From Cephalopachus bancanus (taxonomy: Eukaryota > Chordata > Mammalia > Primates > Tarsiidae), in assembly GCA_027257055.1 (NCBI GenBank), contig JAPVLO010000617.1, forward strand, positions 1,178,001 through 1,242,000: a stretch of 64,000 nt of DNA. Reading direction: 5' to 3'. Made by a program: the position numbers and the translations under genes. The notes under the pieces were generated by a model. It searched no databases and was not told the DNA's origin. It saw nothing but the letters and a program-made list of their open reading frames with translations. Each line of letters starts with the position of its first letter. The stretch's first letter is position 1. This document shows positions 44,974 through 55,377 of the stretch, piece by piece.

Positions 44974-45234
44974 GTGAATTCTGTTTCCATTTCTGCAGTA
45001 TCCAAGAACTGAGTGCCTGTGTGATTCAGTTCATGGTGGCTGAGTACCTGTCCCTGGGATATCAGACTCTACCCACCACCAAGCAGACTGGAAAACCCTC
45101 CTCACTGAAAGGTCCTCGGGGGCACTGGGAATTCCAGCCATCCTCTGAGCAAATATCTATACCAGAAAAGCACACGGCTACCATGAGCCACAGAGCTGTG
45201 GGCATGCCAACGACTGATGGCAGAACTGCAGACG
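44974..45234 (+). CDS. Candidate internal exon, unknown gene
   Basis: A pyrimidine-rich 3' splice site (TGTTTCATCCTTTCTCTGCAG) precedes 261 nt with one open frame (phase 2 in, phase 1 out), ended by ACG/GTGAGA. A second possible acceptor, CCATTTCTGCAG, lies 25 nt inside and would start the exon at 44999. The translated piece (IQELSACVIQFMVAEYLSLG and onward, then serine/threonine rich) matches no family I recognise. It is not Alu, L1 or MIR. It could be chance in repeat-poor DNA. Confidence 0.3.
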
Positions 45235-45254
45235 GTGAGAACACATCCAGATAT

Positions 45255-45375
45255 AGCTTCTCAGTTTGTAGATGAGAAACTCGAGGCCCAGAGGGAAGGT
45301 ACTTGCCCGAGGTCACACAGCGAGTTAGTAAAGAGCAGGGACTTGAGTCCAGGTCTCCAGGGTCCTGTGTTGTGT
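45255..45375 (-). mobile_element. MIR fragment, antisense
   Basis: GATGAGAAACTCGAGGCCC, CCGAGGTCACACAGCGAG and GACTTGAGTCCAGGTC match the reversed MIR. Confidence 0.8.
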
Positions 45376-45419
45376 CATCACAGGCTGTTACACAACTGGC
45401 TTTCCTGGGTTCTGGTCAA

Positions 45420-45422
<3 letters not shown>

Positions 45423-45469
<47 letters not shown>
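45423..45469. repeat. (TG)n microsatellite
   Basis: About 23 uninterrupted TG units. Confidence 0.97.
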
Positions 45470-45599
45470 TTTTGCTTACTCTTCTGCATCTACACAGTCA
45501 GGTGTTGCTTGGTTAAAGTTCACTGAATCACATCTATGTCTTGTCTATTCAGTTTTTGGTTCCCTGGGTCTCGTTGACTAAATTCTGTTCTTGTTTAAT

Positions 45600-46225
45600 T
45601 CCAATATAGTATCAATACATTGGTGAAAATATTCTCTGAAAACAGCCTGGCGGTTCCTCAAAAAGTGAAACATAGAGTTACCATATGGCCCAGCAATCCC
45701 ACGCCTTAGGCCTATACCCAAGGGAAGTGAAAACATATGTCCACACAAAAACTTGTGCTCAAGTATTCAGCAACATTATCCATAATAGCAAAAAAGTGGA
45801 CCCAATCTACATGTCTATCAACTGATGACTGGATGAACAAAATGTGCTATATCCATACAATGGGTTATTATTTGGCAAGAAAAAGGAATGAAATACTTAT
45901 ACATGCTACAACAAGTATAAACGATGCTAAGCAAGAGATGCCATCACAAAAGACCACATATCGTATGATTCCATTTGTATCAAATGCCCCAAATAGGCAA
46001 AGTCATAGAGACAAAAAGGAGCTTAGTGGTTTCCAGAGGTTTGGGGTAGGGGAATGGGAAGCGATTGCTGATGGATGTGAGTTTTTGTTTTAATTGGGTG
46101 ATGAAAATTAGATAGTGGTAATAATTGTACAGCTCTGTGAATATACTAAAAAAACCACTGAATCATACACTTTAAAAGGCTGAATTTTATGGTATGTAAA
46201 TTATATCTAAAATATGATCTCCAAT
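45600..46225 (+). mobile_element. L1 3' end, sense, coding end plus 3' UTR
   Basis: AAAACAGCCTGGCGGTTCC, ATATGGCCCAGCAATCCCAC, GTGGACCCAATCTACATGTC and CACTTTAAAAGGCTG are standard L1 ORF2-end and 3' UTR phrases. 5' truncated with decayed frame. Confidence 0.9.
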
Positions 46226-46384
46226 TAAAACCCAAGGAAAGTGAAATTGGAGAAATTTGCAATGAGGAAAGTGCTATAATACAAAGGTCTACACTTCAGT
46301 TAGACTCTTGAGCCTAAAAGAGCAATTATAAGGTGGTTTCTACTCTGAAAATTACAGAGTGGAATGGTAGAATGGGTCCTGCTT
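46226..46384. other. Unassigned sequence
   Basis: Nothing recognised. Confidence 0.4.
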
Positions 46385-46530
46385 TATAAAGCAGCTATTC
46401 AGATACTAATTTGGATCCCAGTTCTCCATTCTCTACTAAGCATGACCTTGGTCAGGTCACTTACTCTTTATCAACCTCAGTTTCTTCATTCATAAAATGG
46501 GATAATACCATCTCTCTTACAGTCAATGGC
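46385..46530 (+). mobile_element. MIR, sense
   Basis: TTTGGATCCCAGTTCTCC, GACCTTGGTCAGGTCAC and CTCAGTTTCTTCATTCATAAAATGG in order. Confidence 0.85.
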
Positions 46531-46657
46531 ACAGACACTCAACATTCAGTTGCCTTTGACTTTCTCTTCCCTTGCCTTTCTAACTTCAGGAGTCATCCCT
46601 GCGACACTGGGGGCACCAGTACTGCAGGATCTGGAAACTTCTGAGTGCTGCCACATG

Positions 46658-46738
46658 CACAGGCATTCAGTTGCAACACACACAGGCATTCATCTGGAAT
46701 ACACACAGGGGTTCAATTGCAACACACATAGGAGTTCT
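46658..46738. repeat. 23-bp minisatellite, about 3.5 units
   Basis: AGGCATTC, AGGCATTC, AGGGGTTC and AGGAGTTC occur at 46661, 46684, 46707 and 46730, exactly 23 bp apart, each preceded by ACACA or similar. Confidence 0.85.
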
Positions 46739-47099
46739 TTATTTCCCCTTAACTTTTCTCAAGTTCTGAGGGTCAGTTACTAATATAAGACTTCTTGAAG
46801 AAAGCTAGACATAGGATCACTTGGGAATCTTGTTGAAATGCAGAGTCTGATTCATAGGTCTGGGGTGGAGCCTGAAATTCTGCACTTCTAAAAATCTTCC
46901 AGATGATGCTTTTGTTTCTGGTCCTTGAAAACAACTGACTTGCATGGTTCTCAGTCACTGGAAATATTAAGCTAGAATGATCTATAGAAACTTACTTAAG
47001 TAGCAAACTTTTGGTATCTACGTAAGGTGTATATATTGATATGTGCTTTTATAACTAAAAGATTTATAACTACAGTGTCTGAAATAGTATCAAAGATTT
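46739..47099. other. Unassigned sequence
   Basis: GACATAGGATCACTTGGG and TGGAGCCTGAAATTCTGC hint at an old DNA-transposon repeat. No gene. Confidence 0.4.
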
Positions 47100-47396
47100 T
47101 GGCTGGGCTCAGTGGCTTAGCCTATAATCCTAGCACTTTGGGAGGCCAAGGTGAGTGGATTGCCTGAGCCCACGGGTTCCAGACTAGCCTGGGCAACATG
47201 GTGAGACCATGTCTCTACAATAAATAAATAAATAAATTAGCTGGGTGTGGTGGTGCATGCCTGTAGTTCCAGCTACTTGTAAGGCTGAAGAGGAAGGATC
47301 CCCTGAGCCCAGCAGTTTGAGGCTGCAGTGGCCATGAGCATGCCACTACACTCCAGTCTGGGTGACAGAGTGAGACTCTGACTCAAAAAAAAAAAA
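47100..47396 (+). mobile_element. Alu SINE, sense
   Basis: GGCTGGGCTCAGTGGCTTAGCC head, linker (AATA)n, tail 12 A. Confidence 0.95.
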
Positions 47397-47751
47397 GTCT
47401 TAGTCTTGCTTACCCTAAAACAACCATGTTTGGGTCCCAAATACCCATCTTGCTATCTTCTTGCCCTTGCTGTTTATAGGAAAGCAGGAAGGCTAAAGGT
47501 TGTCAGTCTCCCTTCCACACAGCATACCATGACCTAGCTGGTTTGGGCCCCAGAGAATCTGTGGCCTTTGGGGACTGGGGGTGAGTTGGGAAGGTGAAAC
47601 AAACTCTCCTCAGCAATGGAGCTTGTGTCTGCTCATTCAGTCAGTTAGGCACTCATGAGTTTAAGGCTGTGATTTTCAACCTTAGAAGTTGCAACCTGGG
47701 GACGTTTAAAAATATTGATGTCTGGGCCCCACCTCTGGAGATCTGTCATGG
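47397..47751. other. Single-copy sequence
   Basis: No gene recognised. The long open frame reaching 48199 is mainly the following Alu. Confidence 0.45.
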
Positions 47752-47761
47752 GGGTCTGGGA

Positions 47762-48052
47762 TTTTTTTTTTTTGAGTTGGGGTCTCACTCTGTCGCTCAG
47801 ACTGGAGTGCAGTGGCTGCTCCCGGCCACCGCGGCCTCACCTGCTGGGCTTTGGCGATCCTTCCGCCTCAGCCTTCCAAGTAGCTGGAACTACAGGCGTG
47901 TGCTACCACGCCCGGCTCATTTTTTGATTTATTGTAGAGATGAGGTCTGGCCAAGTTGCCCAGGTGGGTCTCGAACCCGCAGGCTCAGGCAATCCACTCA
48001 CCTCAGCCTCCCAAAGCACTGGGATTACAGGCTGAGCCACCGAGCCCGGCCG
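47762..48052 (-). mobile_element. Alu SINE, antisense, with target duplication
   Basis: GGGTCTGGGATTTTT (47752) and GGGCCTGGGATTTTT (48053). Non-deleted left arm. Confidence 0.95.
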
Positions 48053-48059
48053 GGCCTGG

Positions 48060-49190
48060 GATTTTTAAAAGCTTCCCAGGCCTTCTGGTGTATAGCCAGG
48101 GTTGCAAACTTTTGGACTAAGGTCAAGGATTTGAATAGGTCCCACCTTCTGCCCTGCCTCACAAGCTGGTTCCTTCTGTCCCCTCTGCCTCACATGTAGA
48201 TTATGCTCACCTTGAACTTCAAATGTGGTATGAAGTTCACATTCCTCACCAATGAAGTGATTGTGTGAAACGTGGGCCAGAAAGGAGACTGGTTCCTCTC
48301 TTGGCTTTGCCACGCGCCATCAGAAAGGCAGTACAGGAGGGGATTATGGCACAGACCTTCTGGGCTTGCATCCTAGCTCTGCTCCTGACTTGCTTAGTGA
48401 CTGGAGACACTGCTAAGCCTTCCTAAATCTTAGTTTTCTGGTCTGTAAAATGGGGCTGTGGGTCGTTGAAGGGTGTGGGGCTGGGAAGAGGGCACACCTG
48501 CTTGGCTGTGAGCATGAGTCTCTCCTTACATTTTACAGCTGCGGCACTTCACTTGCCTCACCGTGGTCTCAGCTCCGAGGGGAAATTATGTGAAATGTTG
48601 TATGTCTAGTGCTCAGCACAGTGCCTGGTGTACACTGAGTACTCAATAAGCGTTGACCTGGAGCAGGAATCAGGTCCAGCCCCCAGCTCTTAACTCTGCC
48701 AACTTCCCTGTATTTTATTCTACTGATCACACTAAATCCCATTCCTTCCTAGTGAACTCAAGTCAACAACCCAATTCCATCTGTCCATTCTGCTCCAATC
48801 CCGTCTCCTCCCAGCCCTGGCAGCTTTCCTAACTGGCCAAAGAAACGAAATTTCTGTTCTTTTACATCCCTCAATTCATAGAATTGCCAGATTTAGCAAC
48901 AAAAATAACAACAACAAAATACAAGATGCCTCGTTCAATTTGAATTTTAGATGAGCATTGAGCAATTATTAGTATAAATATGTCCCATGCTATAGTCACA
49001 TTTAAATATGACATATTTTAAAATAAGCGTTCAAATGGAAGCAAAATGTACTTTATCTGGAAATCCTACCCTAATGTCACTGCTCAGGAAGAGTTGGCTC
49101 CATGCCTCTGAGCATTCTTCCTTCTCACATTCTAGTGCTTGCATTGTAAGAAAAATTATGAGTGTTTCCCCACAGCCTGGGAATCATGGT
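48060..49190. other. Alu-free block with MIR pieces
   Basis: A sense MIR at 48340-48455 (TTGCATCCTAGCTCTGC; CTGGTCTGTAAAATGGGGC) and a MIR-tail-like piece at 48600-48655 (TGCTCAGCACAGTGCCTGG). No gene recognised. Confidence 0.6.
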
Positions 49191-49192
49191 TA

Positions 49193-50067
49193 GGAGACAT
49201 GACAATTAAGTTCAAAAACTCATCCTAGACTAAGTGCTCCATACCGTGTTGCTGAATATCACTGTGGTCACCTTTGAAGTACCCCCTTGGGAGGCTATGC
49301 ACTGATGCCAGTGCCTAGCCCACCCATCAATGCATTTTGGAACTCTTTTTCTGGAATGGCCATCAGAGCTGTCATGAGAATATCGGAGTTTGAGTTAGAG
49401 CAACAAACAAACATTGAATTTCTTGTTAAACTTGGCAAGAGTGGAATGAAATCAAGTTCATGAGGATATTGCCATGAAGAAAATGGCAGTGTACACATGG
49501 AGTAAACGTTTTTCTGAGGGGAGAGAAAGGGTCACTGATGAAGAGAGGTCAGGACGGCCAGTAACAAGCAGAACTGACAAAAATATTGCACAAGTTCGTT
49601 GAATTGTGTTTCAAAATCAATGGCTGACTGTGAGAAGCATAGCAGACCAAATAAAAATCCTGGCATGAGAAAGGTGTGCACAAAAACATTCCCAAAGGGG
49701 CACTTGCAACACAACAATGCATCAGCTCCCACAGCACTGTCTGTGAGGGAGTTTCACTGTATTGGAACACCCTCCCTACTCACCTGATCTGGCCCCCAGT
49801 GGCTTTTTTCCTTTACTCCAAAATAAAGGAAATATTGAAAAGAGGACATTTTGATGACATTTCGGACATCAAAGGTCATACGACTATAGCTCTGACAGTG
49901 ATTCCCGAAAAAGAGTTCCAGAATTGCTTTGATGGGTGGACCAGGTGCTGGTGTTGGTGCATAGCTTCCCAAGGGGAGTACCCCGAAGATGACCACAGTG
50001 ATATTCAGCAATGAGGTATGGAGCACTTGTTCTAGGATGAGTTTGCGAACTCAATTGTCAGGCCTCA
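49193..50067 (+). mobile_element. Mariner-like element with 178-bp inverted ends, copy 2
   Basis: Left arm 49193-49370 is the imperfect reverse complement of right arm 49888-50067. In sense, 49371-49680 holds a decayed N-terminal transposase region (ELEQQTNIEFLVKLGKSG; TDEERSGRPVTSRTD). 49695-49830 holds the QHNNAS and PPYSPDLAPSG parts of the catalytic core, and 49900-50020 the C terminus (EKEFQNCFDGW, CIASQGEY). The second catalytic aspartate position reads N. The part with the first aspartate is missing, and frames are broken. It is inactive. Confidence 0.9.
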
Positions 50068-50570
50068 TCTGTAATTGATGTTTCTTGATTCCAATTACTT
50101 AGCATAGATGCTGGCACAGTTTGTGGCAGGTAGAAAGGAAGGACAAGAGGGAGGGAGAAAGAGAAGGAAAGAAGGAAAGAAGAAAGAAAGAAGTGAGGAA
50201 GGGAGGGAGGACAGAAAGCATTAGTGGTTCTCTGCTAATCATCCAATTTAGTGTAGAAAAGTAGATAAAAATTACTCCCTCCTTTGTAGTTAACGTTTTG
50301 TATTTTCAGTACTTAACACGTGTCCAATGTTTTAGTGTTCACATATGGTTTGCACATATATCATCTTATTTAATCTTTTTATTTATTTAGAGAATATAGT
50401 TTATTTAGAAAGTAAATGAGAGAGAGAGAGCGAGAGAAGATTCACCTCCCCAAGGTAGGGAAGGGGGCCAAAGCTTAAGAAAACATGGCTGAGCCATAGC
50501 TCAAAGAGTGCATGGTCACACCATAGCTTAGTAAGGCAATGACCTAGCAATGGCCCATCTTATTTAATCT
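50068..50570. other. Single-copy sequence with GA-rich tracts
   Basis: 50138-50218 is a GGAA/GAAA-rich purine tract and 50417-50438 an AGAG run. No gene. Confidence 0.6.
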
Positions 50571-50571
50571 C

Positions 50572-50859
50572 TTTTTTTTTTTTTGAGTTGGAGTCTCACT
50601 CTGTTGCCCAGACTGGAGTGCAGTGGCTGCTCCCGGCCACTGCAGCCTCGACCTGCTGGGCTCTGGCGATCCTTCCGCCTCAGCCTTCTGAGTAGCCGGA
50701 ATTATAGGTGCGCGCTACCACACCCGGCTAATTTTTTTATTTTATTGTAGAGATGAGGTCTCGCCTGCCCAGGTGGGTCTCAAACCCACGGGCTCAGGCA
50801 ATCCACTCACCTTGGCCTTCCAAAACGCAGGATTACAGGCTGAGCCACCAAGCCCGGCC
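50572..50859 (-). mobile_element. Alu SINE, antisense, with target duplication
   Basis: CTTATTTAATCT at 50559 and 50860. Left arm GGGCAGGCGAG form. Confidence 0.95.
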
Positions 50860-50871
50860 CTTATTTAATCT

Positions 50872-51338
50872 TTGCATCAAAATTTTGGAGCAGGGATTCC
50901 TTTTATCCCCAGGCAGCTGACATCTGCCCATCGCTTCGCCCCCTCCCCTACCATCGTCCCCCATCTGCCTCCTCTTTCCTGTGAATATTAGAACCTACTG
51001 TTCCTATCTGCCTTTCTTGGGTCTCAGAGAGGGGGACCTCACTCCCAGCTCCAAGAGCAGGTCGTGGTTGGTCTAAGCTGGTCACAGTGGGCCACTCTCT
51101 TTGCTAGTCACTAGTTTAAGCATCTGGCCTAATTCAAGCCTATGCCACTCAGGAACTGAGCTGTTGAGGGTGTTTGAGGAACGGCTTTCCTTGCTCGTCA
51201 TAGTGATATTTTCTGCTCTTTTGATGTAGCACTGTGTTGTGTCTGAGTGTGATGTCAGTTACTCAGAGCAGAGACTCCAGAGCAAAAAGACAGAGACGAC
51301 TGTGTCCTTGACGACAGCACTGAGCCAAAAAGCCACTC
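50872..51338. other. Single-copy sequence
   Basis: No recognised repeat or gene. Confidence 0.4.
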
Positions 51339-51339
51339 T

Positions 51340-51620
51340 AGACCGGGCATGGTGGCTCACTCCTGTAACCCCAGCACTTTGGGTAGCAGAGGCAAGAGGA
51401 TCGCCTGAGCCCCCAGGTTCAAGACCAGCCTGGGCAACTTGGTGAACCCACACCTCTACAATAAATAAAAAATAAGTGGAGTATGATAGCGCATACCTTT
51501 AGTTCCAGCTACTTGAAGGATCCCCTGAGCCCAGCAGGTCGAGGCTGCAGTGGCCGTGAGCAGCATGCCATGGCACTCCAGCCTGGGAGACAGAGTGAGG
51601 ATCTGACTCAAAAAAAAGAA
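51340..51620 (+). mobile_element. Alu SINE, sense
   Basis: GACCGGGCATGGTGGCTCAC head, right arm shortened before GGATCCCCTGAGC, tail AAAAAAAAGAAATG. Confidence 0.93.
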
Positions 51621-51621
51621 A

Positions 51622-52050
51622 TGAGCCGGGCTTGGTGGCTCAGCCTGTAATTCCACGCCTTTTGGAGGCTGAGGTGAGTGGATTGCCTGAGCCCGCGGGT
51701 TCAAGACCTGCCTGGGCAACTTGGCGAGACCTCATCTTTACAATAAATCAAAAAATCAGCCAGGCGTGGTAGCGCATGCCTGTAATTCTGGCTACTTGGG
51801 AGGCTGAGGTGAGTGGATTGCCTGAGCCCGCGGGTTCGAGACCTGCCTGGGCAACTTGGCGAGACCTCATCTTTACAATAAATCAAAAAATCAGCCGGGC
51901 GTGGTAGCGCATGCCTGTAATTCTGGCTACTTGGAAGGCTGAGGCGGAAAGATTGCTGGAGTCCAGCAGGTAGAGGCTGCAGTGGCTGGGAGCGGCCACT
52001 GCACTCCAGTCTGGGTGACAGAGTGAGACTCCAACTCAAAAAAAAAAGAA
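51622..52050 (+). mobile_element. Trimeric Alu with 135-bp internal tandem duplication
   Basis: 51665-51799 and 51800-51934 are near-identical consecutive copies covering most of the left arm, linker and start of the right arm. The element therefore has two B boxes, two AATAAA motifs and two donor-like GTGAGT sites before one right arm. Confidence 0.94.
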
Positions 52051-52094
52051 AAAGAAATGTTTTCGTTCCTAAAAGGATATTTCTAAAATCCTAA

Positions 52095-52362
52095 AAGGAT
52101 TTGTTCCTGTTGCCCGGGCTGGAGCAGAGTTGCACGACCATGGTCTACCGCGGCCTCAAGCTCCTGGACTCAGATAAGCCTCCTGCCTCAGTTTCCCAAG
52201 TAGTGGGACTGCAGGCATGCACCACTTTACCCGGCTAATTTCTAAAAAATATTTTGTAGAGACAAGATTTTGCTATGTTGCCTAAGCTGGTCTTGACCTT
52301 CTGGGCTCAAGCAGTTCACCCACCTGGGCCTCTCAAAGTGCTGGGATTACAGACGTGAGCCT
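52095..52362 (-). mobile_element. Old AluJ-like SINE, antisense
   Basis: GTTGCCCGGGCTGGAGC through GTGCTGGGATTACAGACGTGAGCC. Ancestral states throughout. Confidence 0.88.
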
Positions 52363-52461
52363 GATATATATTTTAGGTCATATGACACAGGGCTGATTAG
52401 CAAGAGGTCTGAATATTTCAAATTTGTTTTCAGATCTCCCCTTCTAATTTGTTCCTTGTCT

Positions 52462-52773
52462 TTTATTTGTTTGTTTGTTTATTTATGTATTTATTGAGTT
52501 GGAGTCTCACTCCGTCACCCAGGCTGCAGTGCAGTGGCACACTCCTGGCCACCGCAGCCTCGACCTGCTGGGCTCAGGTGATCCTTCCGCCTCAACCTTC
52601 CAAGTAGCCAGAACTACAGGCATGCGCTATCACGCCCGGCTAATTTTTGATTTATTGTAGAGATGAGGTCTCGCCAAGGTGCCCAGGCTGGTCTCAAACC
52701 CACGGGCTCAGGCTATCCACTCTCCTTGGCCTCCCAAAATGCTGGGATGACAGGCTGAGCCACTGAGACCAGC
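52462..52773 (-). mobile_element. Alu SINE, antisense
   Basis: (TTTG)n/(TTTA)n tail, GAGTTGGAGTCTCACTCC at 52496, ends ACTGAGACCAGCC. Confidence 0.95.
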
Positions 52774-52859
52774 CACATAAACGGTAGCTTTATCAAAAGC
52801 AAAGATTTCATCCTCTCTGCTGAGAATTAAAAGAATTAATTGAAAACAACAACAAAAAA

Positions 52860-53150
52860 ATTTTTTGGAGACAGGGTCTCACTCTGTCTCTCAGTCTGGA
52901 GGGCAAGTGGCATGATCCTAGCTCACTGCAGCCTTGAACTCTGGGGCTTAAGTGGATCCTTCTGCCTCAGCCTCCTGAATCACTGGGACTACAGGCACAT
53001 GCCACACACCCAACTTTAAAAAAAAATTTTGTAGAGATGGAGGTCTCACTATTTTACCCAGGTTGGTCTTGAACTCCTGGCCTCTAACAATCCTGCTGCC
53101 TCAGCTTCCCAAAGTGCTGGGATTACGGGTGTGAGCCATTGTGCCTGGTC
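52860..53150 (-). mobile_element. Old AluJ-like SINE, antisense
   Basis: GGAGACAGGGTCTCACTCTG start, GATCCTAGCTCACTGCAGCC right arm, ends GAGCCATTGTGCCTGG. Confidence 0.92.
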
Positions 53151-53186
53151 CCCAAAATAATTTTTTTTCCTAATTAAAAAAATGGA

Positions 53187-53493
53187 ATGAGCTGGGTGTG
53201 GTGACTCATACCTGTTATCCCAGCACTTTAGGAGGCAGAGGTTAGAGAATTGACTGAGCCCTGGGGTTTGAGACCAGACTGGGCAACATGGCAAGAAATC
53301 ATCTCTATAGTGAATAAAAAAAAATTAGCCAGGTATAGTGGCATGCACCTGTGGTTCTACCTACTTGGAAAGCTGAGGCGGAAGGATCACCTGAGCACAG
53401 CAGGTCGAAGTTGTGGTGGCCCTGAGTATGCCTCTGCACTCCAGCCTGGGTGACAGAGTGAGAAGCTGACTCAAATAAAATAAAATAAAATAA
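53187..53493 (+). mobile_element. Alu SINE, sense
   Basis: GAGCTGGGTGTGGTGACTC head, tail (AAAAT)n. Confidence 0.93.
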
Positions 53494-53507
53494 CATTAAG
53501 AATTGTG

Positions 53508-53802
53508 GACCGGGCTCGGTGACTCAGTCTGTAATCCAGCACTTTGGGAGGCCAAGGTGAGTGAATTGCCTGAGCCTGCGGGTTTGAGGCCCGCCTGGGC
53601 AACTTGGCAAGACCTCATCTCTACAATAAGTAAATAAAAAAATTAGCAGGGCGTGGTAGTGCACGCCTGTAGTTCCAGCTATTGGAAGGCTGAGGCAGAA
53701 AGATCACCAGAGCCCAGCAGGTCGAGGCTGCGGTGGCCGGGAGCGGCCACTGCACTCCAGTTGGGGCGACAGAGTGAGATGCCAACTCAAAAAAAAAAAA
53801 AA
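53508..53802 (+). mobile_element. Alu SINE, sense
   Basis: GACCGGGCTCGGTGACTCAG head, hairpin GTGGCCGGGAGCGGCCAC, tail 15 A. Confidence 0.95.
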
Positions 53803-53861
53803 GAAATTATATCAAAATAAAACATCACCCAAAAAAAGTAATGAAGGCTGTGGTAAATTTT

Positions 53862-54164
53862 ATTTCATTTTATCTTTTGAGTTGGAGTCTCACTTTGTCA
53901 CCCAGGCTGGAGTGCAGTGGCACACTCATGGCCACCCCAGTGTCTACCTGCTGGGCTCTGGCGATCCTTCTGCCTCAGTCTTCCAAGTAGCCAGAACCAT
54001 AGGCACGCACTACCATGCCTAGCTTTTTTTTTTTTTTTTAACTTATTGTAGCAATGAGGTCTCGCCAAGTTGCCCGGGCTGGTCTCAAACCCGTGGGCTC
54101 AGGCAATCCACTTGCCTCAGCCTCCTAAAGTGCTGGGATTACAGGCTGAGCCATCGAGCCCAGC
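53862..54164 (-). mobile_element. Alu SINE, antisense
   Basis: GAGTTGGAGTCTCACTTTG at 53879, ends ATCGAGCCCAGCC. Confidence 0.94.
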
Positions 54165-54250
54165 CTTAAATTTTGTTTTAAAGATGTGGGGTACAATTCA
54201 GAATTAGGTGAAGTTTGGACCTCCATCCCATTGGTCTTCACTTTGTCTAG

Positions 54251-54290
54251 CAGGGGGCATACAACCCTTATTAATGTTGTATGCCCCCTG
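54251..54290. repeat. Perfect 15-bp inverted repeat, 10-nt loop
   Basis: CAGGGGGCATACAAC (54251-54265) and GTTGTATGCCCCCTG (54276-54290). In the sister copy at 56 kb one arm is present and the other is replaced by an unrelated ancestral sequence. Confidence 0.95.
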
Positions 54291-54320
54291 CCCCCAGCAG
54301 TGCCCCACTACAGCCAATCC

Positions 54321-54612
54321 TTTTATTTTTTTTGAGTCGGAGTCTCACTCTGTAACCAAGGCTGGAGTGCAGTGGCACACTCATGGCCATCACAGCTTTG
54401 ATCTGCTGAACTCAGGTGATTCTCCTGCCTCAGCCGTCCAAGCAGCTGGAATCATAGGCGTGTACCACACCCAGCTAATTTTTTTGATTTATTGTAGAGA
54501 TGAGATCTTGCCAAATTGCCGAGGCCGGTCTTGAACCTGTGGGCTCAGGCAATCCTCTAGCCTCCACCTCCCAAAGTCCTGAGATTACAGGCTGGAGCCA
54601 CCGTGCCTGGCT
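54321..54612 (-). mobile_element. Alu SINE, antisense, inside L1
   Basis: AGCCAATCCTTT (54312) and AGCCAATCCCTTT (54613) flank it. Confidence 0.95.
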
Positions 54613-54767
54613 AGCCAATCCCTTTCTTATAGTATTATGGTAATTGTTCAGGGTACAGTTATGAGTGAGAACATGTGGTACTTAGTTGTTTGTTTCTATG
54701 ATAGATCACTGAGTACTATAGACTCTAAGTCCATCCAAGTTGCTACGAAGTTCATAATTTTGTTTTT

Positions 54768-55053
54768 CTTTTTTTTTTTGAGTTGGAGTCTCACTCTGTC
54801 GCCCAGACTGGAGTGCAGTGGCATGCTCCCGGCCACCGCAGCCTTTACCTGCTGGGCTCCGGTGATCCTTCCACCTCAGTCTTCCAAGTAGCCGGAATTA
54901 CAGGCATGCGCTACCACGCACGACTGATTTTTTGATTTATTGTAGAGATGAGGTCTCGCTGCCCAGGCAGGTCTCGAACCCGCGGGCTCAGGTAATCCAC
55001 TCACCTCAGCCTCCCAAAGGCGTGGGATTACAGGCTGAGCCACCGAGCCCGGC
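54768..55053 (-). mobile_element. Alu SINE, antisense, inside L1, young
   Basis: TTTTGTTTTTCTTT on both sides (54757 and 55054). Deletion-form left arm. Confidence 0.95.
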
Positions 55054-55109
55054 TTTTGTTTTTCTTTATGGCTGTGTAATATTCCATCATGTATATGTGC
55101 TATATATAT

Positions 55110-55285
55110 ATATTTTTTTTTTTTTTTTTTTTTTGAGTTGGAGTCTCACTCTGTCGCCCAGACTGGAGTGCAGTGGCTGCTCCTGGTCACCCCAGCATCG
55201 ACCTGCTGGGCTCAGGCAATCCTTCCACCTCAGCCTGCCAAGTAGCCAAAACTACAGACGTGCACTACAACACTCAGCTATTTTT
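55110..55285 (-). mobile_element. Alu right arm, antisense, in an AT repeat
   Basis: 24-T tail, GAGTTGGAGTCTCACTCTG, ends TACAACACTCAGC. No left arm. Lies next to (TA)n at 55101-55111. Confidence 0.9.
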
Positions 55286-55377
55286 TATTTTATTTTAAAT
55301 TCAGATTTAAAGTACATATGCATCAGGAAAGAACTCATTGTATAAAATAAACACAACTTTGAATAACTGAAGAGTCT

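Larger units (their letters stand above)
54175..55105 (-). mobile_element. Lineage L1 3' end plus ORF2-end fragment, antisense
   Basis: 54175-54312 is the 3' end. After an Alu, 54613-54760 (TGAGTGAGAACATGTGGTAC; CTAAGTCCATCCAAGTTGC) and, after another Alu, 55054-55105 (ATTCCATCATGTATATGTGC) are antisense L1 further upstream. This anchors the 3' end family as L1. A 15-bp palindrome at 54251-54290 is private to this copy. Confidence 0.85.

Noticed and set aside
46658..46738. CRISPR-like regular spacing
   Set aside because: Units are contiguous 23-bp tandem repeats without spacers, in a primate genome.
47594..48199. 201-codon open frame, the longest in the window
   Set aside because: Its middle is the antisense Alu at 47762-48052. 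The flanks show no splice-coherent or family-like protein.
49676..50014. Functional transposase gene
   Set aside because: Frame covers only the C-terminal part; the first catalytic region is missing and the second aspartate is replaced.
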